DNA of 64,000 bases. Source: Sycon ciliatum. Its lineage: Eukaryota; Porifera; Calcarea; Leucosolenida; Sycettidae. The stretch is taken from contig NC_088654.1 in NCBI RefSeq assembly GCF_964019385.1, forward strand, positions 20,757,108-20,821,107, given 5' to 3'. Made by a program: the position numbers and the translations under genes. Positions 30,717 through 42,668 of the stretch are shown piece by piece. Below the pieces are notes generated by a model that was given only the letters and a program-made list of their open reading frames with translations, was not told the origin of the DNA and made no database searches. Each line of letters begins with the position of its first letter. Position 1 is the first letter of the stretch.

Positions 30717-30846
30717 CAAATACACACACACACATATGGGATGGAGTCACAGCAAGAAAGGCTTTCTTCTGCACTCATAGCCGTGGCTGTGCACACACAC
30801 ACGTACACGCGCTCGCGTGCGCGCACACACACACACACACACACAA
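30714..30846. repeat. Second CA microsatellite with duplicated flank
   Basis: Contains the flank shared with 29131-29160, then AC runs at 30796-30846 broken by CGCTCGCGTGCGCG. Confidence 0.9.
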
Positions 30847-32049
30847 CCAAATACACACACAAGCGCGCATAACATGGATAGCAATATGCCATTACCGTTT
30901 CGAAGCATCAATGCACAGCAATAATAACAGGGAAATGAGCACATACGTAGTGCATGACAGTAACTCAACATTGGAGAAAGGCACTGTTTAAAGTTCAGTA
31001 CAGGACTGCGTTATGTCCTGCGTCAGACTCCTTGTGGAAACGACCTTGCACTGGGCTAACTTGTGCCAGTGTTGCATCTAGACCTGCCAGCTAATAAGAG
31101 CTTGATCAGTGAAGCGTCTGACGCATCCAAGGGCAGCAGGCAGTTATGGCATGGGTCATGCTATACGCCAAACTGCAGCAAGGCAGCTAACGAGGAAGCA
31201 GCCGAGCAAAAGGCCACAACAACCAAAAGCCAGCTCAGCTACGTAGCTCGGCAAGGCTATGAGCAAGTTGTCATTGGCCACAATTCGGAGGTTATGTGCA
31301 AGCAAACTAAGCAGGAGTGACATTGTGTGACTGGACTGAGAATTTCAGATGACAGGCAGTTGCTGACTCCTGCTCATTCCCTTTTTCTTCATTATCAGGT
31401 AGCTCACTCAGACTTGCACTGCTTCTTCAGTTCCATTGTACTCTGAGGACTCAGCAAAGCTCAGCAGCAACATGAAACATCGAACATTTCATGAGCTTTT
31501 ACGAGACAAGATCGTGAAGAGAAACAAATGGCACGTCACCCCTAATAGCTGCACCTTTAGAGATGCATGCCGTGCCAGCTATGATCCGACTCCGTGTTGG
31601 CCTTGGTTTGCTCGCTGAGCAAGGCTAAGAGAGCACCCATGCGGAATTCAACTCTCTGGAGAAGCGTTTCTGGCAGATTCCTGCGCCCATGAAACATTTC
31701 GAAGCAATTGCCTCGCAGCACCTAACAAGAATACTGCCCGGGTCCAGGCCACCCAGTCACCGCAGCTAAGGCATCGAGGAAAGCGGCAGCCATCACGATC
31801 CTTCTCTTCATTCCATGGTCATGTCAATAATCAGTGACTCTCTGGCTCTTTTCAAGTCGGTTCACGTTCGGTCGGGACTCCCAAACCTCGATTTACCTAA
31901 GGTCACCTACTTGATTCTACTTGATTCGAAAGGATCCACCTGAAACCATGCCAATTTCATTAATCGAACGTGTAAAGTACAAATGTGCGATTTAGCAGTA
32001 AAATCGCCGCCATGTTATTAGATGGCCGCGGCTGAACGGCCGTGGCCTG
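30847..32049. other. No assigned gene; probable LINE-derived sequence
   Basis: An open frame at 31063-31320 (plus) is hydrophilic and unrecognised. The right part leads into a LINE-type tail, so the stretch may be LINE 3' sequence, but no motif proves it. Confidence 0.3.
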
Positions 32050-32095
32050 TTGGGAATTCCCAAGTAAAGTGAGAATAAAAAGATTTAAAAAAACG
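32050..32095 (+). mobile_element. LINE-type 3' tail
   Basis: AGTGAGAATAAAAAGATTT followed by an A run matches the tail phrase at 11490 and 25165. Confidence 0.45.
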
Positions 32096-32440
32096 TTCAC
32101 CAACTAACTGCCATCCTTAAAGAGAGGATGGCAGGTTAGAGAAGGAGCAGTCTTTGGCAGACTCAGCTTGATGCACCTTAGACTGCCCCAAATAAAAAAG
32201 GAGATACTTTGCACTTCTCTCTCTTCTTACACACTTACAAATAAACCAGGTTTAGTGCATTTTGAAAGAGCTCTGTTGGTAGGCTACTTATCCAATTGTG
32301 GTGTAAATCTCTGCACAAGAAAAGACAAACAAAAGACACAGTTATACAACTACTGCTACACATACCAGCCAAACGATGGCAGGATTTCGTTTACACACGT
32401 ACCACCAGTATGTGATATGACTCTAGATGTCTCAGCTGGT
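32096..32440 (+). repeat. Interspersed repeat, direct copy at 33097-33440
   Basis: The two copies share long similar stretches (TGGCAGGTTAGAGAAGGAG-type start, CTCTGCACAAGAAAAGACAA, ATGGCAGGATTTCGTTTA) at about 80%. They are 1 kb apart in the same orientation. An open frame at 32168-32659 crosses this copy and is not conserved. Confidence 0.75.
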
Positions 32441-32979
32441 GCACGAGTTGGAGAGAAGGATTTGCCTCCTGTGTATCTTTGTTCGCCTTCAGTTCCTGCA
32501 TGCCCCCTGTACACACAAAATATTTCTTCTCAAAATCCTGAACCACCTAAAAAAAGTATCATTGGTTCCACCGCAGTCGATATACCCGTAACCAGGTCTC
32601 GCTTTCCGACTTCGTTCATGTGTTCTTCTCTGATCTCCCCTGTTTCTTGCCTATTCTAATTGGCTCTCCCTTCCCTATAACATACACACTGCGACTTTTA
32701 TCTCAGATTTTAAGGGCGCGTTCGAATTGTCTTCATCAACTGTTCAAACAAATTTTATAATGAGATTAGTTGAAGCGTCCCATTAGAACGGTTTCTATCA
32801 TTTTTAGAGATTTTCAGTGGAATTTTCATGGCGATTATGACGTACGATCAGATCGACCATCTCCATGCACTACGTGACATAGCTTTTCCAAGCTCTTCGA
32901 AACTAATCCACCTCTCCCATTGGGTGAGGTTGTGGAGTTTCGAGGAGTTTCGAGGAGCTCAACCACTGTCTCGCTAGTA
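32441..32979. other. No recognised feature
   Basis: Spacer between the two repeat copies. I see no gene or TIR pair. Confidence 0.3.
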
Positions 32980-33097
32980 AAAAATGTACATTGCAAATCT
33001 GAGGCAAGTTCTTGCCGTGTGCTGGCCTAGGTGCGGCAGGCGCTGACTAATGTACCAGCCGGCTATGTTCAATAGCATCAGCCATTCACTGACTAGG
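32980..33097 (+). mobile_element. Short LINE piece related to 25248-25372
   Basis: CAGGCGCTGACTAATGTACC and neighbouring sequence match the start of the LINE fragment at 25.25 kb. The reverse-transcriptase blocks are not included. Confidence 0.55.
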
Positions 33098-33440
33098 TGC
33101 CATTCCTAAAGAGAGGAAGGCAGGTTAGAGAAGGAGTGGTCTTTGCCAGATTCCACCACTGTGGACGAGACCAGCTGGGGAAGTGCAGACTCAGCTTGAT
33201 GCACATGTGACTACACGAGCGAAAACAGGAGATACTTTCCACTTCTTTTTCTCAAGACACACTTACAATCTTGACAATTTTGTCGTATTTTGAAAGATCT
33301 CTGCTGGTAGTGTAGTTAATCTATTCTGATATGCCTCTCTGCACAAGAAAAGACAAATCAAAGACACAGTTATGCAACCACTACTACACATACCTGCCAA
33401 ACGGTGGGAGGATTTCGTTTAGACAGGTACCCTGAATATG
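33097..33440 (+). repeat. Second copy of the 32096 repeat
   Basis: Direct copy, with an extra segment of about 45 bp near 33150-33190 that the first lacks. Confidence 0.75.
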
Positions 33441-33849
33441 CTAAGGTATGTTATTGTTAGATGCCTCCTCCCGTACATTCTATAACCTTTTCCAAGCTGG
33501 CCTGCATACACCCCATACTACGTCGTACTAACCTTTTGTCTTCTTTTGTCACCTTTTGTTCCGTTGGCCTTGTAGCTACTTGTGCGCCCGTATTTGCTAT
33601 AGCAACCCAGGCCCTTTATCTTGCCGCCCTCACTCGATCTCGCTCTCTTGCTCTCTTCCATAATGTAGTCGCTCCGTTCGTCTTGGTCTCTGTCTCTTCG
33701 TCTCCCCCTAAAAAGTGTCGTTTCACCTAACCTGTTCCGTTGTCCATTGCGTCCAGCGCTGATAGAGTGCATGCACCCATCCGTGAAAATCGATGTTCCA
33801 CGACAATGCGTAGGCTGATTTTTGATCTGTGAAAAGGACATTACAGCTG
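33441..33849. other. No recognised feature
   Basis: Two opposed open frames (33461-33730 and 33518-33877) overlap; neither has a domain. Confidence 0.3.
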
Positions 33850-34074
33850 AGGTTGCGTTTGGTTGGTCACATTCCAAAATGGGAATTACTGGGAATCATT
33901 AGGAATCATTCTTGCCAATTTGTTTGGTCAAAACAAGTTAGGTTGGTCCCATTCCAGAATGGGAATCTCTGAGAATGATAATTTTTGGGGAATGATCATT
34001 CCATCTCACATGCTGGAATGAGCATTCTCATTCCGGAATCAAAAATGATAATGGTTGCCATGAGCCAAACAATG
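33850..34074. mobile_element. Possible MITE with GTTTGG/CCAAAC ends
   Basis: GCGTTTGGTTGG at the left and GAGCCAAAC at the right are weakly inverted, and the interior repeats CATTCC/GGAATG phrases in both orientations, which allows folding. Boundaries and target duplication are not clear. Confidence 0.35.
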
Positions 34075-34076
34075 TA

Positions 34077-35080
34077 CTTCCTCCGCGTCATCGAAATTGT
34101 CGCAGTTTGACTAGTGACTTGTCACTTGTTACTGACAACTCTATAAGCTAAGCCATTCAAAATTTACTACACAGTATGATAGTCTGAAGACTAGAGTAAC
34201 GTTCCAGGACAGTTGGACTGAGAGTTTTCATGCAGAGATGAAGTCCTCGTCGTCGCTGATGTCAATGGACGCAAAAATATCGTGCCGAAATATTTCAAGG
34301 AAGGTTGAAAGTTGGTCGCGCCTCATCTCAAACGCTTTGACTTTCTCCACAGGACAAGAGCTGCTATGCTTGTCGTCTGCTAGCTCTGGATGATTTCTAC
34401 TTCACCACCAACGAAGCCTAGTAAGAATACACGATCGTTGCGAGGTCGGTTGATTACCGTCGGCAGAATCACCTCAATCTTGAAATGAACTTTTTTTAGC
34501 CGTGGCATGCCCATTTATTTTAGCTGTGTGGTCACAGCTCATGCAGGTAAGTGTACCATCACGTCCAGCGCGCCCTCTTTTTCAGCATCACTGGTATACC
34601 ATGGTACGGCACCTGCGCGTGCATCACTAGCACTACGTGTAGAGTCTACACGGCTCTTGCAGGTACAATCATGTGTGTGTCAGCCAGAGAAATTTTATCG
34701 CTGTTGCAGGCATTTAGTTTGCTGACCCCTCGATGTTTCTCCAAGCGCTGCCACTTGTTCCACAAAGTCATTCTCACCCCAGCTAAGGTAAAACAGTGAT
34801 GAGGCTTGAGTGAATGGCCATAAGCACGAGAAATGTGCAGGCTGCAACGCCTGACTGATCTCAGCGAGTCGAAATTACCATCGCAGCGACATCAGCGAAG
34901 AAATTGCGTCTTGTTCAAAAATTCCAGCTTCCAATAACAGAAAATAGAACTTTGCCGTCACCCTATACTGATGACTATCGCCTATGTCCGATTACTTGCC
35001 TCTGATTCGAGTGCTGGTGAGTAAGTACCCCGTTTTATATCAAAAATCAAACTGCGACAATTTCGATGACGCGGAGGAAG
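34077..35080. mobile_element. TIR element E1, CTTCCTCCGCGTCATCG ends
   Basis: A 34-bp exact inverted repeat (CTTCCTCCGCGTCATCGAAA inward) bounds this 1,004-bp element, with TA at 34075-34076 and 35081-35082. The interior has a minus-strand segment ending in an acidic tail (SIDISDDEDFISA, then stop, near 34232) that may be a transposase or captured exon. The right TA is also the left TA of the next element. Confidence 0.85.
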
Positions 35081-35082
35081 TA

Positions 35083-35887
35083 CTTGGTCCGCGTCAGCAA
35101 TATTGTCGCTTTTCTTTCGACAATTTGAACTTCGCCTTTGGACATGATCTCGTGCACTTGAAGTGATAAAACTTGGTACGATGGACGGTAAGGTATAGAG
35201 TGACAACTAGCTGTGAGGAATTTATTGTCCAAGGAAGGGTTCCTACTTTTTTCGGTCCTCCTCCTCGCTGCTCTCGGCGCTGGCAACAAATATTTTTGCT
35301 CGGGATCGACTCTCTTGCTTTTGCAAGCTCATCTCTCTTCCTCTACGCTGCCTGGCTATTTTCTAAAGAGAAGTCGATCGTGACGGTCGCCTTCTCTATA
35401 GGACTTCGCGTGGGCGGCACGACAGCATGTGTGGTTCGAATCAGACGCCGTTCTTTGCAAGATTTTATTTTGAACGACGACGCCGACGCGTACAGTACTT
35501 GCAAATCTCCACGATGCTCTGGATACTCCGAGCGTTGAGCTGGAGGTAAGGGAGCTGCGATCTCAGCTTGACGAGCGATCCCTGAGGTGAGCGATCTCGG
35601 CCGTTCAGCAAAATGGAGCTGATTCCGAGAAACAGATTACTTTCATGTGGCTTGCGCTGCTCTTGCCTGCACAGCGTAACAAAATAATCTATTTTGATGC
35701 GGCGCTGTATCAATCAAAATCACCCACCCGTCGCTCTAGAAATCCACTCGAACTCTAGCTAGACCTTTCAGGCGCTAGTAAACTAACTTGCTAACAAAGA
35801 TTGGGATGAAATGGGCTGCCAAGTAAGCATTGGCGACATATAAACAAAGCTGAAAGATAAGCGACAATATCACTGACGCGGACCAAG
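35083..35887. mobile_element. TIR element E2, CTTGGTCCGCGTCA ends, abutting E1
   Basis: Ends CTTGGTCCGCGTCAGCAATA and a near-complement at 35859-35887, TA at 35081-35082 and 35888-35889. The termini resemble those of E1 (CTT..TCCGCGTCA ... ATTGTCGC), so both belong to one superfamily. The overlapping open frames at 35173-35713 are not recognised. Confidence 0.85.
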
Positions 35888-35942
35888 TAGCAACAGGTTC
35901 ACACAGAGGGACACAGAGATACAGAGACACAGAGACACAGAG

Positions 35943-36199
<257 letters not shown>

Positions 36200-36206
36200 G
36201 AGGAAG

Positions 36207-36436
36207 TAGATAGATAGATAGATGGCTGGATCAATGGATGGATGGATGGATGGATGGATGGATGGATGAGTGGGTGGGTGGGTGGGTGGATGATTGGATG
36301 TATGGATGGATGGATGAATGGATGGATGGATGGATGGATGAGTGGGTGGGTGGGTGGGTGGATGATTGGATGTATGGATGGATGGATGGATGAATGGATG
36401 GATGGCTGGATAGATAGATAGATAGATAGATAGATA
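36207..36436 (+). repeat. GATA/GATG tetranucleotide array
   Basis: Blocks of GATA, GATG and GGTG units. A segment of about 85 bp is itself duplicated (36236-36300 against 36320-36390). Confidence 0.95.
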
Positions 36437-36465
36437 GAGTGAGAGGGTCTACATCGATCTACAGG

Positions 36466-36592
36466 TCAGGAGTCACGAGTGCCTGGTGTGGTATCACCCC
36501 TCAGGTTCAATGGCATTATACTGTCACCGTTAATACAGAAGGAGTGTTTCCAGCAGTTCCATAAAGACGGCTTTTCCTTCAAGTGCACTTAC
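36466..36592 (-). repeat. Repeated intron following the third LRR exon
   Basis: On the minus strand this follows the exon at 36593-36664 and matches 12525-12713 (AGGAGTCACGAGTGCCTGGT against AGGAGTCACTAATGCCTGGT). Confidence 0.6.
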
Positions 36593-36664
36593 ATCTCTGT
36601 TAGAGAGATGAGGTCTCTGAACAGGCTACCCGGCAATTCTGTCAGTCCATTATTGTTAATATGC
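36593..36664 (-). CDS. 72-nt leucine-rich-repeat exon
   Basis: On the minus strand this exon lies between TTGCATAG and GTAAGTGC. It has one base, 23 codons and two bases, so the introns are phase 2 on both sides. It encodes INNNGLTELPGSLFRDLISL and flanks, a full 24-residue LRR. On the minus strand it would come before the exons at 19.1 kb and 12.7 kb, and all three could be spliced together in phase. It may equally be an isolated duplicate, since the downstream intron is copied with it. Confidence 0.6.
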
Positions 36665-36712
36665 CTATGCAAGGAAAAGATATCAAGGTTGACAGGAATT
36701 CCTTTTTAGGCC

Positions 36713-37524
36713 GTATTTACAAGAGAACAATGAAAAGTGTTATATTTCGTATTCAATTCGTGGTTGCTGTTTGCACGAAAACAACACACAACTTCAGGTG
36801 TTTCCACTGCAATGCGACTTTCGGCGCGTAATGGTACCGTGTAGTGTGTTTGTCATACACCTGTTTAACAGATCAGAAGACTTCTTGAAGTAGAGTAATT
36901 TGTTCAAGCCAACGCACAGGTTATAATTATGGCAGCATAGTCACAGCAAAAGGCGCAAAGGACATGCTGAATGTAGCACAAGAAAGTAGAAAAAGCTCAT
37001 ACTGCACGTACAAATATCCCTACCTATTCAAACGCAATTGTCGAAAGTCACAAATGCAATAACAGTCTTTGGAGACAAGAGAAACGGTCAGCGATTCATT
37101 CCAATGCAGCTACTACCTCTGACTTGGCGTGTGTCTTGTTGTTGTTTTGCGTTGGTAGCACAACTAATTCCACGTGTACTTCACAGGGCTACGAGGTAGA
37201 ACCCACATGCAGCTCAATGCCACCGGGTGCAGGAAGCCAAGTGACAAGCTGGTGAGTGGCACATAGCTCAGACTTAGTTAGAGGTAGTGTAACAGTTTTC
37301 CCCTGTTTGCTATAACTTTACACTCCCTCGCACCTCATGCGTCTTACGCCTGTCTATTAGCACCTTCATTGGCGCCATTGCCACATGTATACTATCACCT
37401 TTTGCATATAACTGGTCGAGGCACGCTCCACCAGACCTCTTACTTTTCAAGTTCGATTAAACCTGTTACACTGGTAGCAGAGGATGGTTATTACTCTGCT
37501 TTTGGCAGGCGTTCTGGTCGCTCT
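36713..37524. other. No assigned gene
   Basis: I see no domain, TIR pair or repeat. It could be intron upstream of the third LRR exon. Confidence 0.3.
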
Positions 37525-39435
37525 GCTTACGCCTTGCGCTGGATTCGCTCAAGACGGTCAAGGGCTGCGATTGAGAGCGAGGTGACAGCAATGCATGCAT
37601 ATTCAATTATAGGCAGGATATACGTTTTGTAAATGAGAGAGTGATTTAGTGTGTAGAGTTGATTTGAGCCTAAAGAGAATATTAAAAGATTTTACGGCTT
37701 TCTTCAGCACAAAGTCAAGGTGGGCTGACCATCTTAGGTCGTGCTGAAAGATGATGCCGAGGTGACGATGTTGTGTTACTGTTTCTAATAGGGTTTGGCC
37801 AAGTTTTATTTCGGGTAGTCGTGGTGGGGGTCGGTTAGCATGGTAGAAGGGGAGGATGACGGTTTTCGTTTTATTGACTAGCAGGTGCCAGCGCTCTAGA
37901 CATTCTGCTGTGGCATCGACGCTTCTTTGTAGCGCAGCCTCACACTCAATGTAGCTGCCTGCAATGGCAATTAGTGCGGTGTCGTCCGCGAACTGGCTAC
38001 ACGAGGTTGTAGCATTTTCACAGGCAGTGGGCAGGTCAATGGTGTACGCCAGGAACAGAAGTGGTCCCAGGACCGAGCCCTGGGGCACTCCTGCTGGTAT
38101 TGGTATGAAGGCGGATGTTGTGCCTTCAACCTGCACCCGCTGTCTGCGTCCTGTCAAGTAGGCTTCGAGCCAATTGTGAGCCGTGCCGTCGACACCATAG
38201 TGGCTCAGCTTTTTCAGCAAGCCTTGATGCCATACACGATCAAAGGCTTTACTGAGATCGAAAAAACACGTTACAACATGCTTCCCCGCATCCCTAGCTG
38301 TGGATATCTGGTGGACGATCCGCGCGAGTTGCAGTTCGGTCCCGTCTTGTTTCCTGAAGCCGGATTGGTTGGAGGGTAAGTGCGGTGCTATGTGCTTGTA
38401 CAGACGAGAGTGGACTATTTTTTTCTTGTGTTTTTGATATTATACTGAGCAGGGAGATGGGTCGGTAGTTGGTAGGATGGGAGGGGTTGCCCGACTTGGG
38501 GATGGGTGTAATAGTTGCGTCTTTCCAATCCTGTGGTATTTCTCCGGTTCTGAAGGACAGATTGTAGAGACTAGTGAGAGATGGGGAGATTTCCTTTGCA
38601 GTTTCTTTCAGGAGCCGAGTTGGGATGTTGTCAAAGCCTGGGCTCTTGCCAGTGTCTAGACTGCATAGAAGCTTCTCGACCTCTTCCACTGTTGCTGCGA
38701 TTGTATTAAATTTAAGAGTATGACTGATGTCAGGGGTAGTGTTGATGTCTGGTGTAGTACAGGTGGTCTTGTCGATGGACTGTTGGCTTTGGGAGATAAA
38801 GAACTTGTTGAGAGCTGTTGCCTTCTCCATAGCCGTGGCTGCAGTGGAGTTGGCTGTCGATAGTGTGGGAATTCTTTGCTTAGGCGGTTTTTTCAGGTGC
38901 TTCAGTAGACGGTGGAGGTTTGTACCCGTTGACGTTGTTTGCTGGACAAAGTCGGACTTAGCCTGTCGCAAAAGAGCGGTTACTCGGTTACGCTGGGCTG
39001 TGTACAGTTTCCAATCTGAGTCTAGTTGGGTCGCCTTGTAGGTGCGGAACTGTTTGTGCTTTGTTTTGATCTGGCTGAGGAGATCCTTCGTCATCCAGGG
39101 ACGAGTGGGCGTAGAATTTTTGCTGGACTTGCTTCTGGTCACTTGGCAGTGGTGCACGGCTAGTTTCAGTATCTGGTCTCTCCAGAAGTTCCAGAATGAG
39201 GTTACTGGCTGAGGGTCAGTGGGATGTGGATCGTACTGCAGATTGCAAGTAGCAAGAGCTTCACGCAGGGACGCAATGCGTTCCTCGCTCCACAACCAGT
39301 ATGTGCTGGAGGTGCTTTGCTGTGTAGTACTGCTCTCATTTTTATTATTATTATTTGTATTATTGTTTCTGTGGGTGGTGTGCTGCTGGGGTCGTATGTT
39401 GCCTTGTATGACAACATGATCAGAGGCACCCATTT
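37525..39435 (-). pseudogene. CR1/Jockey-like LINE ORF2, 5'-truncated
   Basis: On the minus strand the frame starts in the end of the endonuclease (GASDHVVIQGNI near 39420). It continues with a lysine-rich linker and TGKSPGFDNIPTRLLKE, then NYRPISLLSIISK. After a frame change near 38430 it goes on with GVPQGSVLGPLLF and the catalytic QFADDTALI (about 37990). The end, EYACIAVTSLSIAALDRL, runs past 37603 after a further frame change. The first part of the endonuclease and ORF1 are missing. It needs an outside endonuclease function, so it is inactive. Confidence 0.85.
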
Positions 39436-39850
39436 TTTGTTGTTGTAGCAGTTGCAGGGCAGATCCCTGCAACTACTTCAACAGGGGATGGCTCCAAAGG
39501 ATGCCTGGAACAAGCCATATTGAGGTTTCAAGCCACCCCTCTCAGCAAGAAATTCGAAATTTCAATGGTGGAAGATATACTATGAAGAGAATTTCAAAAA
39601 GTATGTTTCGCGGAGCGATCGCTCAACCTACGTCATTCAAACTTTGCAGGATGGTTCAGACGTAGAGTCTACATGCTAGGCATGAAACCACAGGGGATGA
39701 TAATTATCATAGCTGACACACATGTACACAGAGTAACACACACAGCAGATTCGTGTGCACAAATACTAAATTAGTGGACGTCGTCATCTTCTTCCCGCTG
39801 ATCTCAAATGTACTATGACGTGCTATTTCGCCTGACGGCATCCTGGAGAG
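39434..39850 (+). repeat. Repeat family R-C, copy 1
   Basis: Matches, inverted, 46555-46955 over about 400 bp (phrases GGTGGAAGATATACTATGAA and TAAATTAGTGGACGTCGTCA). It joins the 5' end of the LINE directly. Confidence 0.8.
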
Positions 39851-40039
39851 TGGCGGCGTAAATGAATACCATCGACATCCTGGCTCGAGCACAGCACACA
39901 CGCGACATCGAGATTTCCAGACCGATCACAGCAGAGGTACTTGCTGCAACTGAATCCGTTCTTGTCGCACTTTTGTCTCACTACAGGAACAATTCCTATC
40001 CACATGAAGCTGCGATCTCTGAATCCAAGGAGAATCGTT

Positions 40040-40255
40040 CAGCGACCGTTCTACCTACGTCATTGAGATTTTGCAGGATGGTTCTGACCTACACGGTAGG
40101 CATGGAACCACAGGGTTTGATGTCATAGCTGACACACAAAGTCACACACACAGCACATTTGTGTGCACAGATACTAAATTAGTGGACGTCGTCATCTTCT
40201 TCCCGCTGGTCTCAAATGTACGATGACGTGCTATTTCGCCTGACGGATTAATTGT
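40040..40255 (+). repeat. Repeat family R-C, partial copy
   Basis: Matches the last 210 bp of copy 1 in the same orientation, ending GTGCTATTTCGCCTGACGG. Confidence 0.8.
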
Positions 40256-40437
40256 TACTTGTGTCTCTAATGATCATGTTCTTGTTGAGCAATGCAAAGT
40301 TAGTTGTATTTTGGTGAGTCAATCATAATTTTCGAAGTATAAAGTTTAGTTTGACTTATTTCGAGTGATTTGAAGTAAAAAAAAAACGCGCCAAGTTTCG
40401 CTTGTCAGAGGTAGTATGTCTACCCTGTGCAAGAGGC
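40256..40437. other. No recognised feature
   Basis: AT-rich spacer with an A run at 40378-40386. Confidence 0.3.
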
Positions 40438-41456
40438 ACAACGTCCTTGCCTCCACAACGTCCTAGCCTCCACAACGTCCTTGCCTCCACAACGTCCTTG
40501 CCTCCACAACGTCCTTGCCTCCACAACGTCCTTGCCTCCACAACGTCCTTGCCTCCACAACATCCTTGCCTCCACAACATCCTTGCCTCCACAATGTCCT
40601 TGCCTCCACAACGTCCTTGCTTCCACAACGTCCTTGCTTCCACAACGTCCTTGCCTCCACAACGTCCTTGCCTCCACAACGTCCTTGCCTCCACAACGTC
40701 CTTGCCTCCACAACGTCCTTGCCTCCACAACGTCCTTGCCTCCACAACGTCCTTGCCTCCACAACGTCCTTGCCTCCACAACGTCCTTGCCTCCACAACG
40801 TCCTTGCCTCCACAACGTCCTTGCCTCCACAACGTCCTTGCCTCCACAACGTCCTTGCCTCCACAACGTCCTTGCCTCCACAACGTCCTTGCCTCCACAA
40901 CGTCCTTGCCTCCACAACGTCCTTGCCTCCACAACGTCCTTGCCTCCACAACGTCCTTGCCTCCACAACGTCCTTGCCTCCACAACGTCCTTGCCTCCAC
41001 AACGTCCTTGCCTCCACAACGTCCTTGCCTCCACAACGTCCTTGCCTCCACAACGTCCTTGCCTCCACAACGTCCTTGCCTCCACAACGTCCTTGCCTCC
41101 ACAACATCCTTGCCTCCACAACGTCCTTGCCTCCATAACGTCCTTGCCTCCACAACGTCCTTGCCTCCACAACGTCCTTGCCTCCACAACATCCTTGCCT
41201 CCACAACATCCTTGCCTCCACAACATCCTTGCCTCCACAACGTCCTTGCCTCCACAACATCCTTGCCTCCACAACATCCTTGCCTCCACAACATCCTTGC
41301 CTCCACAACATCCTTGCCTCCACAACGTCCTTGCCTCCACAACGTCCTTGCCTCCACAACATCCTTGCCTCCACAACGTCCTTGCCTCCACAACATCCTT
41401 GCCTCCACAACATCCTTGCCTCCACAACGTCCTTGCTTCCACAACGTCCTTGCCTC
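40438..41456 (+). repeat. 17-bp minisatellite, about 60 copies
   Basis: Unit CTTGCCTCCACAACGTC, with a recurrent ACATC variant clustered at the two ends of the array and rare CTTCC, CATAA and CAATG forms. No unit contains a stop in any frame and 17 is not a multiple of three, so all six frames are open for hundreds of codons. None of the resulting proteins is credible. On the minus strand the array directly follows the chromodomain of a gypsy fragment. Confidence 0.98.
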
Positions 41457-41725
41457 TCGCTGTGAGCAAGAACTCCTCTGGCTCCCAGGTGCTATCAACA
41501 TACCCCTTCCACTTCACTAAGTACCAAGTGCGGCTTCCTCTTATTCTGTGGGAGATCACCTTCTCTACGATGTGGCGAGTGCGCATCTACCAATGGGGGT
41601 GGGGCAGGCTGAGTCCGCTTTGGCATTGTGCTGGCATTGTACGTCTTCAGAGCTGCAACATTAAACACCGGATGTGCGCGAATGGTGGTTGGTAGCTCAC
41701 GGTTCTCTACTCGTAGATACTCCAT
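41456..41725 (-). pseudogene. Chromodomain end of a Ty3/gypsy chromovirus, fragment
   Basis: On the minus strand an integrase C-terminal stretch (TIRAHPVFNVAALKTYN) is followed by a chromodomain: HIVEKVISHRI, then WYLVKWKGY, then STWEPEEFL. In this family the chromodomain guides integration toward particular chromatin. Only this end is present; it is a fossil and stops at the minisatellite. It is a different lineage from the element at 1120-10210, which shows no chromodomain. Confidence 0.85.
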
Positions 41726-42115
<390 letters not shown>

Positions 42116-42198
42116 GCGTATATGCACGGATATGCATGCACGCACGCGGCACACACACACACATGTGCATGTGCACACACGCACATGCAGAATACACA

Positions 42199-42668
42199 TG
42201 TCCGATAACTTATGAAAATGGTCCATATCAGCAACATTTTGCCCAGATACCACTCCAAAACCTTTGTTTTTCCAGCTCAGTAAGGGTCTGACTTGATCAT
42301 AAAGAAGAAAAACATGCACATTTTCGGACCTATTTTTACATTTCATCCTCCTTGTAACAAATTTGACGTAAATTTTTCAACCCGGAAAAGCTTTTGAAAC
42401 TATAAAATAGTTGAATTCAAAGCTAGTAGTACTTCCCCAAACCAGTTTTGTTCAAGAGACATCCTTGGACGAAGTAGAGCATCAAGAAAGACGGCATTCG
42501 AATGAAAATATTTCCTGAAGATATGTGTCTTTTACAAAACTCCGCAAAATCGCAAAATTGTATATTTTAAATTATTTTTCTAGGCACCACACTGCAAGAG
42601 TTTGCCCAATTATCCCTCAGGGAATGTTTTTTTCGCACTCAGTACACATGTAGGAAAGCAAGGAAAAG
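42199..42668 (+). repeat. 470-bp direct repeat, copy 1
   Basis: Almost the same as 43127-43597 (a few substitutions and short gaps), same orientation. It contains no recognised coding sequence. The copies are about 930 bp apart, start to start. Confidence 0.9.

Noticed and set aside
30548-30991. Thr-His and Cys-Val repeat proteins
   Set aside because: Translations of the CA microsatellites at 30642-30846.
40402-41695. Long proteins of 200-420 residues on both strands
   Set aside because: They are translations of the 17-bp minisatellite, open in every frame; none is a gene.
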